DNA of 64,000 nt from Streptomyces tsukubensis. Its GTDB lineage: Bacteria; Actinomycetota; Actinomycetes; Streptomycetales; Streptomycetaceae. Under the pieces are notes generated by a model. The model was given only the letters and a program-made list of their open reading frames with translations. It searched no databases and had not been told where the DNA came from. Below, piece after piece: positions 7,606-15,290 of the stretch. The position numbers and the translations under genes are program-made. The first letter of the stretch is position 1, and the number at the start of each line of letters is the position of its first letter. The stretch is from assembly GCF_003932715.1 (NCBI RefSeq), contig NZ_CP020700.1, forward strand, positions 2,750,501 to 2,814,500, given 5' to 3'.

Positions 7606-8829
7606 TCACCTCCCCCCACCGGTCGGACCGCAGAGAGGTGTCCGCTCCTGGTCGATGATCGCCGCGAGGTCGATCCCGTCGTAGTTGGCGAGAACGACAC
7701 CGCACCAGTCCAGGTCGCGGTAGAGGGTCCAGTTCGTCGATTCGCCCGCCGCTCCCCCGCCGTGGGTGAAGAGCCGGTGGCCGTTCACCAGGGGGGACGG
7801 CGCGCCGTAGGACATGAAGCCCCGAATGCCGGGGATCGGGGCACCGCGTGGGCGCAGGGGCAGCTTCGCGCCCAGGAAGAGTTCGGTCCAGGCGGGGTCG
7901 AGCAGTCGGCCGCCGAGGAGTGCGCGGGCGAATCGGATCAGGTCCGGGCCGGTGGAGAAGGCGTTGCCCCCGCCGGTGCCGATGAACATGCGTGCCGCGC
8001 CCACTCCCGTGCGGACGGCGTCGATCCGCCGTCCGGACGCGTCGAGCGTGTAGGGATGGGCGATGCGTTCGTCCGTCAGCCACTGCGGCCGGGTGCAGAA
8101 GTCGCTGCGCGTCATACCGGCGGGGGCGAAGACATGGCGGCGTACGTAGGTGTGGAGGGGTTCTCCGGAGACCGCTGCGACGATCGCGCCGAGGGTGTCG
8201 TATCCGCTGTTGCTGTACCGGTGGGCCGTGCCGGGTGCGGACTCCAGCGGCTGCTTGCGGATGATCTTCAGCAGCTCGGTGGTGACTTCTTCGGCGCTGG
8301 TCCAGGTGCCGGCGTGGTCGAGGAACTCGCGGTTGTCGAGCAGGTCACCCATGCCGGAGGTGTGGGTGAGCAGCTGGTGGACGGTGACGGTGCCGGCGAT
8401 CGCGGGCGGGAATCCGGGGAGATAGGTGCCCAGCGTCCCGTACAGGTCGATCCGGCCCTGCTGGGCGAGCTGGAGCACGGCCAGGGCGGTGAACGGCTTG
8501 GAGGCGGAAGCGAGCGCGAAGGCGGTGTCCGTACGGTTCGGCAGCGACCGCTCCTTGTCGGCCATTCCGTAGGCGCGGGAGAGCACCGGGCGTCCGCGGT
8601 GGCTCAGCAGCACGGTTCCGGAGAACCGGTCCTCCGCGGCCAGGCGGGCGACGAACCGGTCGTACGCACCGCCTGGAAGCAGTTCCTCCGGTATCCGCCC
8701 GGCCGGGGCCCGGCGGTCGTGGGCGGCGGCCGGGCCGGTGCCGCGGCCGGTGAGGGTGCAGAGAGGGGCGGCAACGCCCACGGAGCGGAGGAGGGTTCGC
8801 CGGGATGCTGCTGGGGGGTCGGGATGCAT
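7606..8829 (-). CDS. Secreted beta-lactamase-family serine hydrolase
   Basis: 407 residues. The N-terminus SRRTLLRSVGVAAPL is a twin-arginine-type signal, so export is likely. The class C beta-lactamase/D-alanyl-D-alanine-peptidase fold is shown by SASK (nucleophile Ser and Lys, near residue 108), YSN near residue 203 and a THGGG stretch near the C-terminus, equivalent to the KTG triad element. These enzymes act on peptidoglycan-like peptides, beta-lactams or esters; the true substrate cannot be read from sequence. The gene stands alone between the helicase and a small hypothetical gene. A second member of the family is at 36756-38051. Confidence 0.85.
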   Translation of the reverse strand: MHPDPPAASRRTLLRSVGVAAPLCTLTGRGTGPAAAHDRRAPAGRIPEELLPGGAYDRFVARLAAEDRFSGTVLLSHRGRPVLSRAYGMADKERSLPNRTDTAFALASASKPFTALAVLQLAQQGRIDLYGTLGTYLPGFPPAIAGTVTVHQLLTHTSGMGDLLDNREFLDHAGTWTSAEEVTTELLKIIRKQPLESAPGTAHRYSNSGYDTLGAIVAAVSGEPLHTYVRRHVFAPAGMTRSDFCTRPQWLTDERIAHPYTLDASGRRIDAVRTGVGAARMFIGTGGGNAFSTGPDLIRFARALLGGRLLDPAWTELFLGAKLPLRPRGAPIPGIRGFMSYGAPSPLVNGHRLFTHGGGAAGESTNWTLYRDLDWCGVVLANYDGIDLAAIIDQERTPLCGPTGGGR

Positions 8830-8908
8830 GGCGCCGATGGAACAGGGCGGGGTGTTTCCGGGTGGTTTCCGCGCGGGCGCAAGGGCCTCGCGCGGAGGCT
8901 CCCGGCTG

Positions 8909-9418
8909 TCACGGGGTGCGGTGGTCGTCGGCTCCGGGGCCGGTCAGGCGGGCGTCGACGTGGTGGGGGCAGGCGTAGAGCGTGCGGGTACGGCCTCCGG
9001 GGGCCACGACGTCCCGTATCGCCACGGGAGCGGCGGTGGGGCGCCCGCAGACGCAGCACGTCTCGCGGCGGGCAGCCGGAGGTCCGGCGAGGAGGACGAG
9101 GAGGGGGAGGTCGAGGCCCTGGGGTGCGATGTAGAGGGTGCGGTGGCCGCGGTGCAGAAAGCGGGTCCGGAGCGGGGTCGCGGCCTGCCGGACGAAGAAG
9201 CTCCGGGCCTGGGCCTGGGTGGGCCCGGTGAGGGGCCGGTGCCAGGGACTCACGGGGGCGTCGGGGAGGGTCGGGGTCCGCGGGGTGCGGGTGCCGTGAC
9301 GGGTGGCACGGGCGCCCGGGGCTTGGGCGGCGCGGAGATGGCCGGCGGTGTGGCGGCCCGGCCTCGGGCGCCGGGCGCACGCGAGGCGTGCGGCGAGTCG
9401 GGTGACGAGTGCGCGCAT
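8909..9418 (-). CDS. Hypothetical protein with CxxC...CPHH zinc-site candidate
   Basis: 169 residues, unrecognised. The N-terminal 60 residues are basic and Pro/Arg-rich. The C-terminal part carries CCVCGRP (near residue 120) and YACPHH (near residue 150), a pattern that could bind one zinc. It is the last of a minus-strand group with the 58-residue protein, the 144-residue protein and the XRE regulator upstream. All three small proteins share a CxxC early and a C-[HP] late element, so they may be diverged copies of one zinc-ribbon type. An internal start is possible given the atypical N-terminus. Confidence 0.55.
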   Translation of the reverse strand: MRALVTRLAARLACARRPRPGRHTAGHLRAAQAPGARATRHGTRTPRTPTLPDAPVSPWHRPLTGPTQAQARSFFVRQAATPLRTRFLHRGHRTLYIAPQGLDLPLLVLLAGPPAARRETCCVCGRPTAAPVAIRDVVAPGGRTRTLYACPHHVDARLTGPGADDHRTP

Positions 9419-9485
9419 GGCTGCGTCGGCTCCTCGGGTGCGGGGGGCCCGGCCCGGGACGGGGACACCGGGCCGGGACCCGGTC

Positions 9486-9662
9486 TCAAGACCGCCGCCG
9501 GGCGGGAGGCGGCGGGGGCGGGGCGGTGTCGCAGTCGGGGTGCGCGTAGAGAGCGGGCCGGGCGCCGGAGGCGGAGAAGCCGTCGAAGACCTCGTTCTCC
9601 TCGGTGGCTTCGACGGGCCGCCCGCAGCGAGTGCACCAGTCCATGCGGTAGGGGGTGCTCAC
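9486..9662 (-). CDS. 58-residue zinc-ribbon-like protein
   Basis: A GTG at 9662 overlaps the TGA of the preceding gene (GTGA), so translation is probably coupled. The product MSTPYRMDWCTRCGRPVEAT... has CTRCG at residues 10-14 and HPDCD near residue 43, enough for one zinc, and ends in a polyproline and RRR tail. I see no named family. The coupling decides the start; a longer reading beginning at 9905 runs through the neighbour in another frame and is not credible. Confidence 0.6.
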   Translation of the reverse strand: MSTPYRMDWCTRCGRPVEATEENEVFDGFSASGARPALYAHPDCDTAPPPPPPARRRS

Positions 9663-10093
9663 GGCGAATCGCCGCCCCTCGTGAGCGACTGGGCCAGGGT
9701 CCGGCGCAGTTCGTCGGCGTGTGCGGCGCACGCGTACACAGGGCGGTCCGGGCCGCCGGTGGTGGGAACCGCGGCGACCAGCCGAACGCTCGAACCCCGT
9801 CGGCAGACCCGGCACACCAGAGGTGTGTCGCACGGCCGCAGCCCAATGTCCACGGCCTCCGGCGGCACGGGCTGCAGCGATGCACCGTCCTGCGCGGCGG
9901 ACCACTTCTCGGCACCGTCCGAGGAACAGAGCTGATACGTCTTCCTGCCGTCGCCGGGCAGCGCGATGACGACACCGACGCGTCCGCCCTTGCCGGTGTC
10001 CAGGACCAGGTCACCGAGGAGCGGACGGAAGAGTGGCGTTGTGCCCGGGTCCTCGCCGGAAGGGCGAGGCCGGGCATCGCCTCGTCGAGTCAT
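9659..10093 (-). CDS. Hypothetical protein cotranscribed with zinc-ribbon genes
   Basis: Using ATG 10093 gives 144 residues; a TTG at 10111 is possible. The N-terminal half (LLGDLVLDTGKGGRVGVVIALP...) looks like a small beta-barrel. The C-terminal half has CDTPLVCRVCRRG and YACAAHADELR, again a possible zinc site. No ribosome site is visible before the ATG, but TAACGT sits 7 bases upstream as a possible -10, so a leaderless transcript may be used (inference). It overlaps the next gene by GTGA and begins 55 bases downstream of the XRE regulator's stop. Confidence 0.55.
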   Translation of the reverse strand: MTRRGDARPRPSGEDPGTTPLFRPLLGDLVLDTGKGGRVGVVIALPGDGRKTYQLCSSDGAEKWSAAQDGASLQPVPPEAVDIGLRPCDTPLVCRVCRRGSSVRLVAAVPTTGGPDRPVYACAAHADELRRTLAQSLTRGGDSP

Positions 10094-10148
10094 GTACGGG
10101 ACGTTAGGCAACCGTCACAGGGCGTATATGACTCGGAGGAATACTGCT

Positions 10149-11378
10149 TTATCCGTCCAGGTGGAACCGGTTCGACATCCGGCGGAGCTTCTCGCGGGTC
10201 GTCGTGCGCTCGGCGCAGACCAGGCTGCGGAGCGTCGCGCGGGCCACAGGGTGGTTGCGCACCAGCTGCGGTGCGAGATGCTCCGCGGTCTCCAGTTCCG
10301 CGAGGGCCTTGTCCCGGCTACCGTCCCAGAGCCACGCGCGGGCCAGGTCCATGTGGTGGTGGCCGCGCCGGGAGTTGGGGAGGGCGGCGACCAAGGCGGG
10401 GTCGGTGGTGCGGTTGGCGGCCAGAGCCGTGGTGTGTTCGCCGAGTTCCAGGGCCACGCTGATCGCGTGGATCTCGACGTTGCCCGCCGAGAAGGTCAGG
10501 GAGTGCCGGTCGTACGCCGGGGGGCCGGTGCGGTCGCCCAGTCGGCCGGCCGCGGTACGGGCGTGGTCGATGCGCTCCAGCGCTTCCGCAGGCCTGCCGC
10601 CGCGCGCCGCGGAGACCGCCGCCCGCAGATGCAGGGTCCCCCAGGCGCGTACGGCGAGTTCGTCGCCCCGTTCGTACTCCTGCCGGATGCTTCCCAGTGC
10701 CCGGTCCGACAGGGCGACGGCGTCGTCCCAGTCGGCGGTGGCCCACATGTCCCACACCCGCATCCAGTCCGCCACCGCGGGCAGGACGGAGTCTCCGGAG
10801 AGCCGGGCCGACCACGCCGCCCGTTCGCAGGCCATCGCGATCAGTTCCGGGTGGCCCAGCGCGTGCGCCGCGGTGTGGGCGAACTTGCAGCAGACCGCGT
10901 AGATCGCGTACGCCTCCTGCCGTTCCTGTCCGGTGGAGACCTCCGCGAGCGCCCGCGCCTCCCGGAACAGATCGGGGAGGACGCGGAGGATCGCCACGTT
11001 CGCCGCCGAGTCCCGCAGCCGGTGGAGCCGTTCCGTCTGCCGCCAGAGTTCGCGGGACGAGCGGGGTGTTCCGTCGAAGACCGGGGTCAGGTCGTAGCTC
11101 CGCAGTTCACGCAGGATGGCCGAGGCCGCGATCTGCCACTGGTTCTCCTCCGGCGAGCTGTTGTAGGGCCGTCCGATCAGATCGTTCGGATGGACGTGGA
11201 GTTCGGCGGCGACCTCGTTGAGGAGTCCGACCCGGTCGAGTTCGATCAGCCCGCGCTCGACCTTGGACACCCAGCCCTGGGTCCGCCCGAGTGCGGCGGC
11301 GAGATCCGCCTGCGGCATCCCCAGGCGCAGCCGCGCCCGCCGCACCCGGCGGCCGATCTCCTCGGGCTCTTCCAGCAT
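10149..11378 (-). CDS. XRE-family transcriptional regulator with TPR-like C-terminus
   Basis: With the ATG at 11378 (MLEEPEEIGRRVRRAR) the protein has 409 residues; GGAG lies about 7 bases upstream. The helix-turn-helix spans roughly residues 6-60 (RLGMPQADLAAALGRTQGWV). The remainder is helical, TPR-like, typical of Streptomyces XRE/BldD-like proteins that occur beside small partner genes. The reading frame stays open back to 11645, but that extension is low-complexity and lacks family character. Three small cysteine-bearing genes follow on the same strand, suggesting a regulator-plus-effectors unit. It is divergent from the GNAT gene. Confidence 0.8.
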   Translation of the reverse strand: MLEEPEEIGRRVRRARLRLGMPQADLAAALGRTQGWVSKVERGLIELDRVGLLNEVAAELHVHPNDLIGRPYNSSPEENQWQIAASAILRELRSYDLTPVFDGTPRSSRELWRQTERLHRLRDSAANVAILRVLPDLFREARALAEVSTGQERQEAYAIYAVCCKFAHTAAHALGHPELIAMACERAAWSARLSGDSVLPAVADWMRVWDMWATADWDDAVALSDRALGSIRQEYERGDELAVRAWGTLHLRAAVSAARGGRPAEALERIDHARTAAGRLGDRTGPPAYDRHSLTFSAGNVEIHAISVALELGEHTTALAANRTTDPALVAALPNSRRGHHHMDLARAWLWDGSRDKALAELETAEHLAPQLVRNHPVARATLRSLVCAERTTTREKLRRMSNRFHLDG

Positions 11379-11674
11379 GCTCGGGCTCCATCCGCTCGGA
11401 CGCTTTCCAGCACCGTACTCAGCGGGAGGGACGGGCGTCATACGGACGGAGGGAGAGCAGACGGAATCCGAACGGCTCCGGGCCGGGCGGGGCAGGCGCG
11501 AAAGTACCGGGTCCTCGCGCCATGTCCCGGTGATAGGGCTCGCCATGGCCCGTACAGGAGAAGATGGACGGGCCGTCCGCCGGGGCAGCGGAGTATCCGG
11601 CCGGTCCCCGGCCCCGGCCCCGTCGGCAGGCACAGCAGTGTGCATGATCCGCCGACCGAAGGGCCTGATCCGGT

Positions 11675-12232
11675 ATGACCCCGCTACCCGGGACCGTCAC
11701 CGTCACCCGCCTCGACGGCCCCGCCACCGCACGGGCCGAAGAAGCCTTCCGGACCGTCTACGCGGAGGTGTTCGCGGAGCCCCCGCACCACGAGACCGAC
11801 GACGACGTCGCACACGCGTTCCGGCGCTTCGCGGCGCAGACCCGCAGGGCCGGGTTCCGCGGCGCCCTGGCCCGGGACGGGGCGGGGAATCCCGTGGGGA
11901 TCGCGTACGGGCATCCGCTGCCGCCCGAGACCCCGTGGTGGGGGAACCTCCTCGAACCCGTCGACGCCGAGCTGCGGCGCGAGGACGGGCAGCGCACCTT
12001 CGGGCTGATGGAGCTGGCGGTGCGCGGGGCCTGGCGCAGGCGCGGGATCGCCCGCAGGCTGCACGACGCCGTCATCGCCGGTGTCGACTGCGAGCGGGTG
12101 CTGCTCAATGTGCACTCCGGCAACACGGCCGCCGCGGCCGCCTACCGCTCCTGGGGGTACGGCAGAGTCGGCGCGGCCGACCCCGGGGAGGGTGCGGACC
12201 TCCATGACCTCATGCTGCTGCCCCTGCGCTGA
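11675..12232 (+). CDS. GNAT-family N-acetyltransferase
   Basis: 185 residues. The acetyl-CoA-binding signature appears as ELAVRGAWRRRGIARRLHDAVI (motif A, with the R/Q-x-x-G-x-G/A pyrophosphate loop read as RRRGIA, near residues 112-130), followed by NVHSGNTAAAAAYRSWGY, the usual motif B helix. Substrate unknown. The N-terminus is somewhat longer than minimal GNATs. It is transcribed away from the XRE regulator and convergent with the CutA gene, whose stop is 13 bases downstream of its own. Confidence 0.85.
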   Translation: MTPLPGTVTVTRLDGPATARAEEAFRTVYAEVFAEPPHHETDDDVAHAFRRFAAQTRRAGFRGALARDGAGNPVGIAYGHPLPPETPWWGNLLEPVDAELRREDGQRTFGLMELAVRGAWRRRGIARRLHDAVIAGVDCERVLLNVHSGNTAAAAAYRSWGYGRVGAADPGEGADLHDLMLLPLR

Positions 12233-12244
12233 GCCCGGGACACG

Positions 12245-12571
12245 TCAGGCGTCCGCGCTCTCCTCCGCCACCCACCGCAGATACGCCTCCGAGCCCCCGT
12301 CCACCGGCAGCACGATCCACTCCGGCACCTCGTACGGGTGCTCCGACGCCACCCACTCCGCCAGCGCGGGCAGCCGGTCGCGGGCCGTCTTGTACGTGAT
12401 CCGCCACTCCCTCTCCACCTGGACGGCACCCTGCCAGCGGTAGACCGCCTTGACCGGCGGGTCGACATGGGCGCAGGCCGCGAGGCGGGCCTCCACCGCG
12501 CCCAGCGCCAGTGCCTCCGCCCTGCCCTCGTCGTCGATGGTCGTCTGCGCGATCACGATGTCCGTCGGCAC
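12245..12571 (-). CDS. cutA: CutA divalent cation tolerance protein (copy 2)
   Basis: 108 residues from a GTG at 12571. The family signature is canonical: AACAHVDPPVKAVYRWQG, then EREWRITYKT and SEHPYEVPEWI, ending EAYLRWV. CutA forms small trimers of ferredoxin-like subunits; a metal-tolerance role is named but not proven in actinobacteria. It is 47 bases upstream of the MFS exporter's stop on the same strand side. Compared with copy 1 at 1170-1499 this one keeps the KT and HPYE residues. Confidence 0.9.
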   Translation of the reverse strand: MPTDIVIAQTTIDDEGRAEALALGAVEARLAACAHVDPPVKAVYRWQGAVQVEREWRITYKTARDRLPALAEWVASEHPYEVPEWIVLPVDGGSEAYLRWVAEESADA

Positions 12572-12618
12572 GTCCGCTCCCTGTCTCGGTACGGGGGCCC
12601 GACCCTATCGGGGGCCGT

Positions 12619-14142
12619 TCACACCGCTTCGGCCACCGGCGGCTTCAGGCGCGTCGTCACCCATGCGCCCAGGATCGCCACCAGCGCCATCGGAATGAAG
12701 ACCACCGCGAACGCCGCCGGGTGGGAGCCGCCCGAGGACGAGGCCGCCGTGGCCGCGTGGTGGCCCACCGCGCCGCCGCCCAGGGCCGCGAACGCCGCGC
12801 CGCCCGCCGCCAGCAGCATGATGTTGGAGAGGCCGTCGGAGATCTGGAGCGCCGCCGAGTTGGCCCCGGCCTCCTCGGGCGCGGAGAGCTTCAGCAGCAT
12901 CACGCTCGTCGATGCGATCACCATGCCCATGCCGAAGCAGCCGAGCGCCCAGGTGATCGCCAGCGTCCAGACCGGGACGGCGTCGATGAGTACGGTCGGG
13001 GCCGCGGCGATCGCCAGACCGCACAGCACCATGCCCGTGGCCATCAGCTTCTCGCGGTACGGCTCCATCCGCGGGCGCGACTGGAGGAACGAACCCGCCG
13101 CCCAGGTCAGCCCGCCCGCCGCCAGGGAGAAGCCCGCCATCGTCGGGGAGAGGCCGCGCTGGGTCACCAGCATCAGCGGAATGAACGACTCCGCGGCGAT
13201 GAACGAACCGGCCGCCACACCCCGCAGCAGCACCACCGACGGCAGTCCGCGCGCCGCCCGGTACGTGCCCTTCGGCAGCAGCCCCAGGACCGCGGGCACC
13301 AGCAGCGCCGCACCGGCCGCGGCCGGGATCAGCGACAGCCAGACCAGGTCCTGGGCCGAGTACTGGAGCAGTCCCGCGCCGATGGAGATGGCCAGCGCCA
13401 GCCGGATCCGGTGGCGGTCGAAGGGCGCCCGCGGCGCCGACGGGTCGGCCGGGCCCGCTGTCATCCGCCGGATCGCGGGCAGTGCCAGCGCCAGCGGGAA
13501 GACCACGAGCGCCGGAATGCCGAGGAACACCCAGCGCCAGCCGAGCTGCTCCGTCACCGTCCCCGAGGCCAGCGGGCCCACGATCGACGGAATGATCCAG
13601 CTCGCCGCGAACGCCGCCAGGATCTTCGGCCGCAGATGCTCCGGGTACGCCCGCCCGATGACCACGTACAGCGCGACGATCACCAGACCGCCGCCCAGCC
13701 CCTGCACCGCCCGGCCCAGGATGAACAGCCACATCGCCGTCGCCGTCCCCGACAGCACCAGGCCGACGGCGAAGGCCGCGATACCGGTGGCCAGCGGGCG
13801 CAGCGGACCGTCCCGGTCCGCCCACTGCCCGGCCACCACCATGCCCAGCAGGCTGGTCGTGAAGTACGACGAGAACGCGAACGCGTACACCTCGACGCCG
13901 TTCAGCTCCCGTGCCGCGACCGGCATCGCCGTGCCCACGGCCGTCGCCTCGAAGGCGATCAGCAGCACCACCGCGATGATCCCGATGCTGAGCGCCCGGT
14001 ACGTACGGCTGAGCACCCCGTCCTCCGGCCGAAGGGCGTCCGGTCCGGTGTCCACGGCGAGGGGACGCTCCTGGGAGGCGGATATGACGGGTCCTGCGGG
14101 CTGCTGGGTGACCTCCGGGCCACGGGGTTCGAGGGCGCTCAT
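12619..14142 (-). CDS. Major facilitator superfamily exporter
   Basis: 507 residues with a 45-residue cytoplasmic N-terminus and about 12-14 hydrophobic segments. The loop 2-3 signature reads GQWADRDGPLRP and a motif-C-like stretch occurs around ASWIIPSIVGPLASG, typical of drug/H+ antiporters of the DHA type. Inner-membrane proton-driven efflux of a small molecule is the family expectation; substrate unknown. No adjacent regulator gene is seen. The tRNA-Cys lies about 230 bases beyond its start on the other strand. Confidence 0.85.
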   Translation of the reverse strand: MSALEPRGPEVTQQPAGPVISASQERPLAVDTGPDALRPEDGVLSRTYRALSIGIIAVVLLIAFEATAVGTAMPVAARELNGVEVYAFAFSSYFTTSLLGMVVAGQWADRDGPLRPLATGIAAFAVGLVLSGTATAMWLFILGRAVQGLGGGLVIVALYVVIGRAYPEHLRPKILAAFAASWIIPSIVGPLASGTVTEQLGWRWVFLGIPALVVFPLALALPAIRRMTAGPADPSAPRAPFDRHRIRLALAISIGAGLLQYSAQDLVWLSLIPAAAGAALLVPAVLGLLPKGTYRAARGLPSVVLLRGVAAGSFIAAESFIPLMLVTQRGLSPTMAGFSLAAGGLTWAAGSFLQSRPRMEPYREKLMATGMVLCGLAIAAAPTVLIDAVPVWTLAITWALGCFGMGMVIASTSVMLLKLSAPEEAGANSAALQISDGLSNIMLLAAGGAAFAALGGGAVGHHAATAASSSGGSHPAAFAVVFIPMALVAILGAWVTTRLKPPVAEAV

Positions 14143-14368
14143 CAGCCCAGGGTAAGTGGCATAGCCAACGATGGAACCTGTCGCGGGGCGGGGATCGTCT
14201 TCATCCCTTCGACCTAGTCCCGGAGCGGGGTCTGTGAACGGAGCATGGCGGTCGTGTTGCGGGGCACCCGATTCCCTTGGTCCACAACGCGGGTGGGGCC
14301 TACGGTCGTGACCAGAGGGAAGGCCCGGCCGGGTGGAGCACAGGGGAAACCCGGCGGGAGAAACTCAC

Positions 14369-14440
14369 GACCGTGTACCCGAGAGGTTCAGGGACTCGTC
14401 TGCAAAACGAGTTACGCCGGTTCGATTCCGGTCACGGTCT
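14369..14440 (+). tRNA. tRNA-Cys (GCA)
   Basis: The 72-nt sequence folds as a cloverleaf: acceptor 14369-14375 with 14433-14439 (GACCGTG/CACGGTC), anticodon stem CTCGT/ACGAG around loop CTGCAAA with anticodon GCA at 14402-14404, T stem CCGG/CCGG around TTCGATT, and discriminator T at 14440, which cysteine tRNAs use. CCA is not encoded. The D stem is short (CCC/GGG). TTGGTC (14277-14282) and TACGGT (14301-14306) with an 18-base spacer could be its promoter. It differs from the commoner Streptomyces tRNA-Cys I remember, so it may be a second isoacceptor gene. Confidence 0.88.
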
Positions 14441-14499
14441 CGGTCCGTCCCGCCTTCGGGCGGGCGACCCATGGCAGCGCCCATGGCAACAGGGAACGG

Positions 14500-14539
14500 G
14501 TCCGGCCGTCCCCCTCCGGCGGAAGGGGGGCGGCCGGAC
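14500..14539. terminator. Stem-loop terminator after tRNA-Cys
   Basis: A 16-bp inverted repeat (one G-T pair) runs 14500-14515 against 14524-14539 with an 8-base loop. It lies 60 bases after the tRNA and 118 bases beyond the stop of the convergent kinase gene, so it could end transcripts from both sides. There is no long T tract. Confidence 0.55.
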
Positions 14540-14656
14540 TTGCGCTGTCCGGAGGCCGTCGCGCTCTGCCGCGGCCGGTGCACTCAAGACGCTTACGACC
14601 GCTGCGCCGGTGGTACGCCGCCTTCCGCCCGGCGCCCCGCAGGCGCCCCGTACCCC

Positions 14657-15232
14657 TTACTCCACCCTCGCCTCCCCGGCCCGCGCCATCACCGCGTCCA
14701 CCGTCTCCGCCGGTGTCAGCCCGGCCGAGTCCAGCCAGAGCCCGATCCTCGGCGTCTCCGCCCTCAGCAGCGCGTCCATGCCCTCCGGGGTCCAGCCCAG
14801 TCCGTAACCGGTCTTCGGGCGCTGCTCCTCCCGGGCCGCGACCGCCGATGCGTCCGGGGCGAGGACGACCACGTACAGCGGGCGGGTGCGGACCAGGGAG
14901 ACGAACGCGGGAAGCTCCTCCCCGATCACGATGTCCTGGACGATCGCCGTCCAGCCCGCCTCCGCGTACAGATCGGCGGTGTGCGCGGCGATCCGGTGGC
15001 GGAGCCTGAGCTGTTCCAGCACCTCCGCCCGGCCGGCCTCGTCCGCGCCCATGTCCGCCCGGCCGGACACCAGCATCCGGCGGAACGCGTCGCCGCGGAC
15101 GTGCGCGGAACGGGGCAGCCGCTCGGCCAGGGCCTGGGCGACGGTGGACTTCCCGGCGGCCATGATGCCGGTGACGAGAACGACGGAGGCAGGCGCGGCA
15201 GGGGCGAAAGGGGCGTGGTGGTGATCGGTCAT
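14657..15232 (-). CDS. P-loop kinase/AAA-type ATPase (zeta-toxin/CPT-like)
   Basis: 191 residues. Walker A is TGIMAAGKST near residues 20-29 and an early VRGDAFRRML follows, as in small-molecule kinases related to chloramphenicol phosphotransferase and shikimate/gluconate kinases. The middle VVVLAPDASAVAAREEQR with its LID-like Arg-rich helix supports a nucleoside-monophosphate-kinase-type fold. Substrate unknown; many Streptomyces copies are annotated only as AAA family ATPase. No antitoxin-like partner is next to it, which speaks against a zeta toxin pair. It is convergent with tRNA-Cys. Confidence 0.7.
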   Translation of the reverse strand: MTDHHHAPFAPAAPASVVLVTGIMAAGKSTVAQALAERLPRSAHVRGDAFRRMLVSGRADMGADEAGRAEVLEQLRLRHRIAAHTADLYAEAGWTAIVQDIVIGEELPAFVSLVRTRPLYVVVLAPDASAVAAREEQRPKTGYGLGWTPEGMDALLRAETPRIGLWLDSAGLTPAETVDAVMARAGEARVE

Positions 15233-15290
15233 GGGGCGACGCTATGCACGGGCCCCGGGCTTTCTCCACGCATTTCCACCGGCGCCGGAG

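Noticed and set aside
5644..9231. 1195-codon plus-strand frame opposite the helicase and hydrolase genes
   Set aside because: It is the mirror of real minus-strand genes; no ribosome site or family likeness, and the helicase and hydrolase motifs are on the other strand.
14657..15232. Zeta-toxin half of a toxin-antitoxin pair
   Set aside because: P-loop kinase features fit, but no small antitoxin gene is adjacent; kept as an uncharacterised kinase.
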